DNA of 5,295 bases from Pseudomonadota bacterium. Lineage in GTDB: Bacteria; Pseudomonadota; Alphaproteobacteria; Acetobacterales; Acetobacteraceae. Below the pieces are notes generated by a model that was given only the letters and a program-made list of their open reading frames with translations, was not told the DNA's origin and did no database searches. Every line of letters begins with the position of its first letter. Position 1 is the stretch's first letter. Shown piece by piece: positions 1-5,295 of this stretch. The DNA is taken from NCBI GenBank assembly GCA_021807465.1, contig JAKBCX010000141.1:1-5295 (forward strand). Reading direction: 5' to 3'. The translations under genes and the position numbers were made by a program.

Positions 1-66
1 GGCTTTCTGCTCGTCACCACCGTTGGCGTGTTCGCCGTTCCTGATATGACGAAGATGGGCCATTAG
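1..66 (+). CDS. 3' end of an unidentified upstream gene (partial)
   Basis: An open frame enters from the left edge and ends at TAG (64-66), leaving 21 residues that read GFLLVTTVGVFAVPD then MTKMGH. The fragment is hydrophobic and beta-prone, with no charged residue before the final stretch, and would fit the closing strands of a beta-propeller blade. RND exporters of the type encoded next door are often preceded by a YCF48/BNR-like propeller protein, so that is a possible identity, but this rests on context and a very short stretch. The 89-base gap to the exporter shows no convincing promoter, which makes co-transcription of the two likely. The frame itself could be fortuitous, though its position just before the exporter favours a real gene end. 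Confidence 0.5.
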   Translation, partial: GFLLVTTVGVFAVPDMTKMGH

Positions 67-78
67 GCCAGGGCTTTC

Positions 79-109
79 CACGGCGCCCGGCATTTGCGCC
101 GGTGCCGTG
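79..109 (+). other. GC-rich imperfect hairpin in the gap before the exporter gene
   Basis: CACGGC (79-84) pairs with GCCGTG (104-109) and CCGGC (87-91) with GCCGG (98-102). This gives 11 base pairs interrupted by a small GC/T internal loop and capped by a 6-base loop ATTTGC. No T-run follows, so it is not a standard intrinsic terminator. It could be a partial or Rho-assisted terminator, an mRNA-stabilising 3' structure for the upstream gene, or a processing site that lowers exporter expression relative to the upstream gene. Which role applies cannot be decided from sequence. Confidence 0.45.
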
Positions 110-147
110 CATGTTAACAAGAGCGGGCCAGGCAGGTCCGGCCAAGT

Positions 148-167
148 AGAGGAAATTGGGTAAGTTG
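148..167 (+). promoter_or_regulatory. Ribosome binding site and ambiguous TTG start of the exporter gene
   Basis: The purine run AGAGGAAA begins at 148 and lies just after an in-frame TAG (147-149), so the gene cannot start further upstream. Two in-frame TTG codons follow, at 156-158 and 165-167. From GAGG (149-152) the first is only 3 bases away, closer than usual, and the second is 12 bases away, a little far. The next ATG in frame is residue 39, inside the first membrane helix, so it is unlikely. The start is therefore one of the two TTG codons, and the protein is 798 or 795 residues. Confidence 0.5.
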
Positions 168-2552
168 GATAAGCCGAATACAGCACCCGTCATCGCGGAC
201 CTGAATGATTTCGATAAGGGGTCTGGCTCCCTTGTCGAGCGCGTTCTGTTCAACAACCGCCCGATCATCATGATCCTGTGCCTCATTGCCACGGTTTTTC
301 TTGGCTATGAGGCAACCAAGGTGCGGCTCTCGGCTGACTACGCGGATATGATTCCGACCCACCAGCCCTATATTGTAAATTACCTCAACCACTATGACGA
401 CCTCTCGACCTCATCCAACGCGGTGCAGATCGCCGTCGTGGCGAACAAGGGCACGATCCTCGACAAGCATTACCTCAGCGTGCTGCGGCATCTAAGTGAT
501 GCGGTTTATCTGCTGCCGGGTATTAACCGCCCCTTCATGCAGTCACTCTGGAGTCCGCAAACCACTTGGCAGCTTGTCACCCCCGATGGCCTTACCGGCG
601 GCCGCGTCATTGGCCAGGATTACGATGGCTCACCCGCCGCGTTGCAGCAAGTGGCCACCAACATCCAGAATTCCGGCCTGCTGGGCCAGCTTGTCGCGCT
701 CGACTATAAATCCACGATGATTTACGCGCCGCTGCTGCTGAAGGTGGACGGCAAGCCGCTGAATTACGGCCAGCTCGCGCGTAATTTTAACGATTTGCGC
801 AAGGAATACGCGAAGCAAGGGGTCACGCTGCACATCATCGGCTTTGCCATGGTGGTGGGCGACATGATCAACGCCATCAACAAGGTTCTCATCTTTTTTC
901 TCATCTCCATCGTCATCACCACGGCGATGCTGTTCTGGTACACGCGCTGCGTCCGCTCCACCGCCCTGGTGGTCACGGCATCGCTCACCGCCGTGGTGTG
1001 GCAGATGGGGTTCCTGACGCTGCTGCATCTTGATCTCACCCCATACTCTGTGCTGGTGCCCTTCCTTGTCTTCGCCATAGGCATGAGCCATGGCGCACAG
1101 AAGATGAATGGCGTGATGCAGGATATTGGCCGCGGCACGCACCGCCTGGTGGCCGCCCGCTACACGTTCCGCCGCCTCTTCCTCGCCGGGTTCGTGGCGC
1201 TTATCTGCGATGCCACCTCGTTCGCAGTGCTCATGGTCATCCGCATCAATGCCATCCAGCAGCTTGCCACGGTCGCCACCATTGGCGTGGCGCTGCTGGT
1301 CATCACCAACCTCATTCTCATCCCCATCACGCTTTCTTATATTGGCGTTAACCCCAAGGCGGCCGAGCGCAGCCAGCGCACGGGCGTTAACTACACCAGC
1401 AAGCGCAACCCGGTTTGGGCCTTCCTCGACCTGTTCACACATCGCAACTGGGCCTCGGCGGCGATTCTGGGCGGCCTGGTGGTGGCGGGGGTGGGCTATT
1501 ATGTCGGCCGCAACGTGCAGGTCGGCGATCTCCAGCCCGGTGCGCCGGAATTGCGCCAATCCTCGCAATATAACAGGGATAATGCGTATATCACCAGCCA
1601 TTACGCCGTTGGCGCGGATACGATGGTGGCAATGGTGGATACCCCGGCAGGCTCCTGCCTTGACTACCCGACCCTCTCCACCATGGACCGGCTGCAATGG
1701 GAATTGCAGCAAATGCCGGAAGTGACATCGACATTTTCGGTGGCGACTTTCGAATCTTATATCATGGCTGGGCTTACCGAAGGTTCACCGAAATGGTTTG
1801 GGATGGAGCCGGACCCCAAGCTTCTCTACCAAGCCCAGCTCTTCGTACCCCAGCGGCTGATGAATTTCGACTGCTCTTTTGATGCCGTTTACATCTCGCT
1901 GCGCGACCACAAGGCGCACACGCTCAGCGCGGTGTTGAACAAGGCGGAGGCGTTCATCAAAAACCCAGCCAACCAGGGGCCTGGCTTCAAGATGTCGCTG
2001 GTTGGCGGCACGGCGGGCATCGAGGCCGCCACCAACATCGTTGTGGCGCAGGCCAATACCATCATGCTGGTGCTCATCTATGCCGTGGTCACGATCTTCT
2101 GTTTCATCGCCTTCCGCTCCTGGCGGGCGGTGCTGTGCGCCATGATCCCGCTGGCCATCACCTCCATCCTGGCGCAGGCGCTGATGGTGTGGCTGGGCAT
2201 TGGCATCAAGGTGGCCACATTGCCGGTCTCGGCGCTGGGCGTGGGTATTGGCGTGGACTATGCGCTGTACGTGCTGTCCATCCTGCTGCGCTTCCTGCGT
2301 GGCGGCCTGCCGCTATCCGAGGCGTATTACGAGACGCTGATGTCCACCGGCAAGGTGGTGCTGCTTACTGGCTTCACCCTGGCGCTTGGCGTGTCCACCT
2401 GGATATTCGCGCCCATCAAGTTCCAGGCGGATATGGGCCTGCTGCTCACCTTCATGTTCCTGTGGAACATGCTGGGCGCCATGATCCTGCTGCCCGCCTT
2501 GGCCAGCTTCTTGCTGCCGCCCAAATTATTCGAGAAAAAGGCCGCGGCCTGA
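156..2552 (+). CDS. RND-superfamily (MMPL/HpnN-like) inner-membrane exporter
   Basis: This 798-residue protein is predicted to be a proton-driven exporter of hydrophobic molecules in the inner membrane. The sequence shows the duplicated RND layout. A first helix (about 36-52) is followed by a large periplasmic domain (about 53-240) and five helices (about 243-262, 269-290, 297-315, 340-362, 368-392). A cytoplasmic linker follows, then helix 7 (about 433-451), a second periplasmic domain (about 452-633) and five closing helices (about 635-654, 658-683, 687-713, 732-753, 758-787). Helix 10 carries GIGVDYAL (697-704), the Asp-Tyr signature used for proton relay in MMPL-type proteins. The equivalent stretch of helix 4 reads IGMSHGAQ (308-315), without Asp. 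About 800 residues is usual for single-chain exporters of this class (COG1033-like) and shorter than tripartite AcrB pumps of about 1,040. No membrane-fusion or outer-membrane partner is visible in the window. The gene ends at a strong terminator, so it is the last of its transcript. Family assignment is firm; the substrate is unknown. Confidence 0.93.
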   Translation: MGKLDKPNTAPVIADLNDFDKGSGSLVERVLFNNRPIIMILCLIATVFLGYEATKVRLSADYADMIPTHQPYIVNYLNHYDDLSTSSNAVQIAVVANKGTILDKHYLSVLRHLSDAVYLLPGINRPFMQSLWSPQTTWQLVTPDGLTGGRVIGQDYDGSPAALQQVATNIQNSGLLGQLVALDYKSTMIYAPLLLKVDGKPLNYGQLARNFNDLRKEYAKQGVTLHIIGFAMVVGDMINAINKVLIFFLISIVITTAMLFWYTRCVRSTALVVTASLTAVVWQMGFLTLLHLDLTPYSVLVPFLVFAIGMSHGAQKMNGVMQDIGRGTHRLVAARYTFRRLFLAGFVALICDATSFAVLMVIRINAIQQLATVATIGVALLVITNLILIPITLSYIGVNPKAAERSQRTGVNYTSKRNPVWAFLDLFTHRNWASAAILGGLVVAGVGYYVGRNVQVGDLQPGAPELRQSSQYNRDNAYITSHYAVGADTMVAMVDTPAGSCLDYPTLSTMDRLQWELQQMPEVTSTFSVATFESYIMAGLTEGSPKWFGMEPDPKLLYQAQLFVPQRLMNFDCSFDAVYISLRDHKAHTLSAVLNKAEAFIKNPANQGPGFKMSLVGGTAGIEAATNIVVAQANTIMLVLIYAVVTIFCFIAFRSWRAVLCAMIPLAITSILAQALMVWLGIGIKVATLPVSALGVGIGVDYALYVLSILLRFLRGGLPLSEAYYETLMSTGKVVLLTGFTLALGVSTWIFAPIKFQADMGLLLTFMFLWNMLGAMILLPALASFLLPPKLFEKKAAA

Positions 2553-2555
2553 CGC

Positions 2556-2584
2556 AGAAGGGGGCTTCTAGCCCCCTTCTTTTT
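2556..2584 (+). terminator. Intrinsic (Rho-independent) terminator after the exporter gene
   Basis: A perfect 10-base-pair stem, AGAAGGGGGC (2556-2565) against GCCCCCTTCT (2571-2580), with a 5-base loop TTCTA, is followed directly by a T-run through 2584. It starts 4 bases after the exporter's stop codon. There is no matching T-run on the other strand, so it acts only on rightward transcription. It separates the exporter transcript from the CoA-enzyme operon, which therefore needs its own promoter. Confidence 0.95.
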
Positions 2585-2646
2585 GACGCTGCCTGCGATG
2601 AGGTGATGCTGTATGTGCAGCGCCAGTAAGAGAAAAAGACGTATTC

Positions 2647-2680
2647 TGGCTTAAGCCAAGCCGGTATCGCGGCCGCGATA
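2647..2680. promoter_or_regulatory. Paired perfect palindromes, candidate operator of the CoA-enzyme operon
   Basis: Two perfect palindromes sit 6 bases apart: TGGCTTAAGCCA (2647-2658) and TATCGCGGCCGCGATA (2665-2680). They lie between the exporter's terminator and the CoA-transferase start, in the only stretch where that operon's promoter can be. Perfect dyads of 12 and 16 bases are typical sizes for dimeric repressor sites (TetR, GntR and MarR classes). The right edge of the second overlaps GATAAT (2677-2682), a 5-of-6 match to a -10 box, which would suit repression, but no good -35 box is seen at normal spacing. The two half-sites differ, so the dyads would not bind the same protein identically. 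No regulator gene is in the window. The role is inferred; the symmetry is seen. Confidence 0.45.
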
Positions 2681-2707
2681 ATGCTCCCGGCGCCAAAAAA
2701 CGACGCT

Positions 2708-2734
2708 ATGACGGTTTTGGGCTTGCCTTATATG
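2708..2734 (+). promoter_or_regulatory. Weak candidate promoter for the CoA-enzyme operon
   Basis: ATGACG (2708-2713) matches 4 of 6 bases of a sigma-70 type -35 box, and TATATG (2729-2734) matches 4 of 6 bases of a -10 box, with a 15-base spacer that is shorter than ideal. It lies about 70 bases before the CoA-transferase start and downstream of the paired palindromes. The alternative is GATAAT at 2677-2682 inside the palindrome edge. A promoter must exist between 2585 and 2804 because a strong terminator precedes it; this exact placement is a guess. Confidence 0.22.
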
Positions 2735-2747
2735 CCAAGAGATGGCA
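2733..2747. repeat. Short inverted repeat TGCCA-N5-TGGCA
   Basis: TGCCA (2733-2737) and TGGCA (2743-2747) form a 15-base interrupted dyad just downstream of the weak -10 candidate, so it would fall near a transcription start. It could be a second protein-binding site or a small 5'-leader hairpin. With only 5-base arms, chance is a real alternative. Confidence 0.3.
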
Positions 2748-2804
2748 ACCGCCCCTCAGCGGCGGAAAATATCGTTCAAATGTTCAGGTTAGGACGGGTT
2801 CGAG

Positions 2805-4031
2805 ATGACACAAGTTATGAAAGGCGTTCGGGTCCTTGAGGTGGCGCAGTTTACCTTCGTGCCGGCAGCCGGTGGCGTGCTGGCCGATTGGGGCGCGGAT
2901 GTTATCAAAATCGAGCACCCCGTGCGCGGCGACACGCAGCGCGGTTTTCTCAACCTTGGCGGCGCGCAGCTGAATCCAGCGCGCAACATGATGATGGAGC
3001 ACCCCAACCGCGGCAAGCGCTCGGTGGGCGTGGATGTGTCCACCAAGGAAGGCCAGGAGCTGATCTACGAGATCGCCAAGACCTGCGACGTGTTCCTGAC
3101 CAACTACCTGCCCGCGGCCCGGCAGAAGCTGAAAATCGACGTCGAGCATATCCGCGCCGCTAACCCCAACATCATCTACGCCCGTGGCTCGGCCTATGGC
3201 GACAAGGGCGAGGAGCGCGAGGTTGGCGGATTCGACGGCACGGCCTTCTGGACCCGTTCCGGCATCGCCCACATGCTCACCCCGCCGGAAATCCCCGGCG
3301 TGCTCGGCCAGGCCGGTCCGGCTTTTGGCGATTCCATCGGCGCCATGTTCACCGCCGGTGCCATTTCGGCGGCTTTGTTCCACCGCGAGCGCACGGGCGA
3401 GGCGGTCGAACTCGACAACTCCCTGATGAGCACGGCCTGGTGGGCCACCGGCATGAGCATCATCCAGGCGCTTGAATCCGGTGTGACGCCACGTGCGCGG
3501 ATGCCGCAATCCGGCGCGTCGCCGGGCAATCCGCTCATGGGCAATTACACCTGTGCCGATGGCGGCGTGATCAACATGTGCACGCTGACCCCTGGCCCCT
3601 ATTTCCGCGATTTCTTCAACCATCTCGGCCGGCCCGAGCTGGCGGACGATCCACGCTTCTCTGACGCGCGCCAGCTTATGACCAACTGGCAGGAAGCCGC
3701 CGCGATCATCGTCGAGGAATTTGCCAAGAAGCCATTCGCCTATTGGCGCGAGCATCTGCGCACCTACAAGGGCCAGTGGGCACCGGCGCAGAGCATCCTG
3801 GACCTCGCCAACGACCCGCAGGCGCTGGCCAACGACATGCTCATCGAGGTCGAGGTGGTGGATGGCGGCCCGCCGATGAAGATCGTACGCAACCCCATCC
3901 AGTTCAACCATGAGCCGGTGGTCACCACCCGTGCGCCTCAGGCCTCGGAACATACGGAAACCTTCCTGCTGGAACTCGGCCTGGAATGGGATAAAATTGA
4001 AGCCCTGAAGGCGAAAGGCGCCATCGCCTGA
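2805..4031 (+). CDS. CaiB/BaiF family III CoA-transferase
   Basis: This 408-residue cytoplasmic enzyme is predicted to move CoA from a donor acyl-CoA to an organic acid, the reaction of formyl-CoA transferase, CaiB and BaiF. Family hallmarks appear in order: [16 protein letters not shown] then [14 protein letters not shown] (about 9-39), [13 protein letters not shown] (68-80), DVFLTNYLP (95-103), [14 protein letters not shown] (122-135), and FGDSIGAM (174-181). D176 in the last motif aligns with the catalytic Asp that forms the aspartyl-CoA anhydride in this family. The C-terminal part has QWAPAQS (324-330), as in the usual closing domain. The length is normal for the family (about 380-430). 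ATG 2805 is preceded by AGGA (2791-2794); a second in-frame ATG at 2817 would remove four residues and cannot be excluded. It is the first gene of an operon with a small protein and an acyl-CoA synthetase. The family assignment is firm; the acid substrate is not readable. Confidence 0.93.
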   Translation: MTQVMKGVRVLEVAQFTFVPAAGGVLADWGADVIKIEHPVRGDTQRGFLNLGGAQLNPARNMMMEHPNRGKRSVGVDVSTKEGQELIYEIAKTCDVFLTNYLPAARQKLKIDVEHIRAANPNIIYARGSAYGDKGEEREVGGFDGTAFWTRSGIAHMLTPPEIPGVLGQAGPAFGDSIGAMFTAGAISAALFHRERTGEAVELDNSLMSTAWWATGMSIIQALESGVTPRARMPQSGASPGNPLMGNYTCADGGVINMCTLTPGPYFRDFFNHLGRPELADDPRFSDARQLMTNWQEAAAIIVEEFAKKPFAYWREHLRTYKGQWAPAQSILDLANDPQALANDMLIEVEVVDGGPPMKIVRNPIQFNHEPVVTTRAPQASEHTETFLLELGLEWDKIEALKAKGAIA

Positions 4032-4046
4032 CCGCCACCTGAATAC

Positions 4047-4060
4047 GGAGAGAGACTTTG
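4047..4060 (+). promoter_or_regulatory. Ribosome binding site fixing a TTG start for the small protein
   Basis: GGAG (4047-4050), inside the purine run GGAGAGAGA, lies 7 bases before TTG 4058-4060. This is ideal spacing and supports TTG as the start. No ATG or GTG stands in a comparable position. Confidence 0.75.
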
Positions 4061-4348
4061 AAAGCCGGATCTAAACTGAAGAGTGCCGTATGTGATACCG
4101 AAGTGCTGCTGGTGAAGGCGCCCGCCGAGGGCGAATTGTCCTGCGGCGGCGCGCCGATGGTGGCCGAGCGTGGCGAGAAGGGCGCGATTGATGCCGCTTT
4201 TGCCGAAGGCACCAAAATGGGCAAGCGCTATACCGATGCCACGGGCACCATCGAGGTGCTGTGCATCAAGCCCGGCGCCGGCAGCCTCGCCCTTAACGGC
4301 GTGGCGCTGCAACTGAAAGACGCCAAGCCGCTGCCGTCTTCCGACTGA
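4058..4348 (+). CDS. Uncharacterised 96-residue protein of the CoA operon
   Basis: I do not recognise a named family. The protein is small, soluble, without signal peptide or membrane helix, and looks mainly beta-stranded with glycine turns. Cysteines are at 12, 29 and 69; they are not arranged as a CxxC metal site. A weak internal repeat is visible: residues 15-34 (EVLLVKAP...GELSCGGAPM) resemble 66-84 (EVLCIKPG..GSLALNGVAL), sharing about 7 identities in 19 aligned positions with one gap, as if two beta-hairpins arose by duplication. Reality as a gene is supported by a well-placed ribosome site, a TTG start, and tight packing: 26 bases after the CoA-transferase stop and 11 before the acyl-CoA synthetase start. 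Its place between two CoA enzymes suggests an accessory role such as stabilising, regulating or presenting substrate to one of them, but that is inference only. Confidence 0.82.
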   Translation: MKAGSKLKSAVCDTEVLLVKAPAEGELSCGGAPMVAERGEKGAIDAAFAEGTKMGKRYTDATGTIEVLCIKPGAGSLALNGVALQLKDAKPLPSSD

Positions 4349-4362
4349 GGATCTGACAAGTG
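4347..4362 (+). promoter_or_regulatory. Ribosome binding site overlapping the previous stop, fixing a GTG start
   Basis: GAGGA (4347-4351) begins inside the TGA stop (4346-4348) of the small gene and stands 8 bases before GTG 4360-4362. The overlap implies translational coupling of the synthetase to the small protein. The next in-frame ATG (residue 9) has no comparable ribosome site. Confidence 0.75.
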
Positions 4363-5295
4363 GACATCTCCCTGCTTCTGAAAATGGCGGCCGATGCCGA
4401 GCCTGAGCGCATCGGCCTGACCTGCGATGGCCGCAACTGGACCTATGCCGGGCTATGGGCGGCAGCCACGGGCGCGGCGGTGGAGATTGCCAAGAGCGGC
4501 GCGTCTCATGTCGCGCTGCTCGACACGGGCAGCGAGGCCGCGCCCATCGCGCTTATTGGCGCGGCTTTGGCGGGCGTGCCGTATTGCCCGCTGAATTACC
4601 GCCTGGCCGATGCCGATCTCGGCGCGCTTATCGCGCGTATTGAGCCGGCCTTCATTATTGGCGACGTGGCGCGCGTGAACAAGCTAGCGCCTGGGGGCAA
4701 GCACGTTGTGCTCACCCGCGCCGATTTCGTGAAGCAGGCCGAGGCGGCGGCGGAGCCGGAGCGCGAGGCGGGCGAGGGCGAAGGTATCGCCGTGCAGCTT
4801 TTCACCTCGGGCACCACGGCTGCGCCCAAGGCGGCCATTCTGCGCCATTCCAACCTTGTTTCCTATATTCTGGGCACGGTGGAGTTTGGCGGCGCCGATC
4901 CGGCGGAAGCGGCGCTGGTTTCCGTGCCGCCCTACCATATCGCGGGTATCGCGGCGCTGCTCAGCTCCATCTACGCCATGCGCCGCATCATCCTGCTGCC
5001 CGCGTTCGACCCGAATGTGTGGATTGAGCTGGCGGCCAAGGAAAAGGCCACCAACGCCTTTGTGGTGCCGACCATGCTCTCGCGCATTGTAGAGGCGCTG
5101 GGCGATGGCAGTAACGCGCCGGATTTGTCTCACCTGAAGGCCATTGCCTATGGCGGCGGGCGCATGCCGGTAGAATTGCTGGTGCGCGCGCTGGATTTGT
5201 TTCCCAATACCGGCTTCACCAACGCTTACGGGCTTACGGAAACCAGCTCCACCATCGCTCTGCTAGGGCCGGATGAGCACCGTGCGGCGCATAAA
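4360..5295 (+). CDS. Acyl-CoA synthetase (AMP-forming), N-terminal part, cut by window edge
   Basis: The frame from GTG 4360 stays open for 312 codons to the last base. The product belongs to the ANL adenylating superfamily, which activates a carboxylic acid with ATP to an acyl-adenylate and then a CoA thioester in the cytoplasm. Visible motifs are the phosphate-binding loop FTSGTTAAPKAA (148-159), VPPYHIAG (189-196) with the family's conserved aromatic/His position, YGGGRMP (264-270) in the acyl/adenine pocket, and AYGLTET (289-295), the ATP/Mg-binding A5 motif. The loop is unusual in having Ala where most members have Gly (TSGTTGxPKG). A short Ala/Glu-rich linker (about 126-142) precedes the loop. 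Full members are about 500-550 residues, so roughly 200 residues with the hinge and catalytic Lys lie beyond the window. It is coupled to the small gene upstream. The specific acid is unknown. Confidence 0.92.
   Translation, partial: MDISLLLKMAADAEPERIGLTCDGRNWTYAGLWAAATGAAVEIAKSGASHVALLDTGSEAAPIALIGAALAGVPYCPLNYRLADADLGALIARIEPAFIIGDVARVNKLAPGGKHVVLTRADFVKQAEAAAEPEREAGEGEGIAVQLFTSGTTAAPKAAILRHSNLVSYILGTVEFGGADPAEAALVSVPPYHIAGIAALLSSIYAMRRIILLPAFDPNVWIELAAKEKATNAFVVPTMLSRIVEALGDGSNAPDLSHLKAIAYGGGRMPVELLVRALDLFPNTGFTNAYGLTETSSTIALLGPDEHRAAHK

Noticed and set aside
111..149. Possible 12-codon leader peptide (ATG 111 to TAG 147) ending at the exporter's ribosome site
   Set aside because: There is no ribosome site in front of the ATG, no run of regulatory codons, and no alternative hairpin arrangement that would suggest attenuation.
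630..1712. Long open frame on the minus strand opposite the exporter gene (360 codons)
   Set aside because: It lies wholly inside the well-supported exporter gene, its product is rich in His, Arg and Gly with no recognisable domain, and it is the usual antisense shadow of GC-rich coding DNA.
2135..2629. Plus-strand open frame overlapping the exporter's 3' end and running past its stop
   Set aside because: It reads through the perfect terminator stem and T-run, its composition is an Ala/His/Gly/Arg-rich frame-shifted shadow, and it does not resemble a protein family.
2689..2694. GGCGCC palindrome near the paired dyads
   Set aside because: Six-base GC palindromes are common in such DNA; it adds no support on its own.
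2749..2765. CCGCC / GGCGG potential 5-base-pair hairpin before the CoA-transferase start
   Set aside because: Short arms of simple GC content, no T-run, and no relation to the ribosome site; chance is sufficient.
2784..3953. Long open frame on the minus strand opposite the CoA-transferase (389 codons)
   Set aside because: It mirrors the codon pattern of the real gene, has no motif or plausible ribosome site context, and covers almost exactly the CoA-transferase.
1..5295. Search for tRNA, rRNA, CRISPR arrays, insertion sequences and attachment sites
   Set aside because: No cloverleaf, spaced direct repeats, transposase motifs or terminal inverted repeats were seen on either strand.

Overview
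The window is GC-rich bacterial DNA with dense, same-strand coding, short intergenic gaps, and frequent TTG/GTG starts with purine-rich Shine-Dalgarno sequences. Protein content and codon use (heavy GCG/GGC/CTG) suggest an alphaproteobacterium of the sphingomonad or Acetobacteraceae sort. That is inference; no rRNA or marker gene is present to settle taxonomy.

Layout, all on the + strand. (1) Bases 1-66 are the last 21 codons and stop of an upstream gene that cannot be identified firmly. (2) A gap of 89 bases carries a GC-rich imperfect hairpin. (3) Bases 156-2552 encode a 798-residue inner-membrane RND-superfamily (MMPL/HpnN-like) exporter with a 12-helix duplicated architecture. It is closed by a textbook intrinsic terminator (2556-2584). 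(4) Bases 2585-2804 hold no gene. They carry two perfect palindromes 6 bases apart plus a shorter inverted repeat, and look like a control region. (5) A three-gene operon follows: a CaiB/BaiF family III CoA-transferase (2805-4031), an uncharacterised 96-residue protein (4058-4348), and the N-terminal 312 residues of an acyl-CoA/AMP-forming synthetase cut by the window edge (4360-5295). Spacers of 26 and 11 bases, the last with the ribosome site overlapping the preceding stop codon, argue for one transcript and translational coupling.

Read together, the operon has two independent ways of putting a CoA thioester on an organic acid: ATP-dependent ligation and CoA transfer. It lies next to an RND exporter of the kind often found beside genes for hydrophobic substrates such as terpenoid, steroid, aromatic or fatty acids. 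The substrate cannot be read from the sequence. The terminator separates the exporter from the CoA operon, so any functional link is by proximity only.

Nothing here is a clear new defence or mobile system. The points most worth following are the small protein between the two CoA enzymes, which shows an internal two-fold repeat; the paired palindromes in front of the operon; and the loss of the expected Asp-Tyr pair from one half of the transporter.
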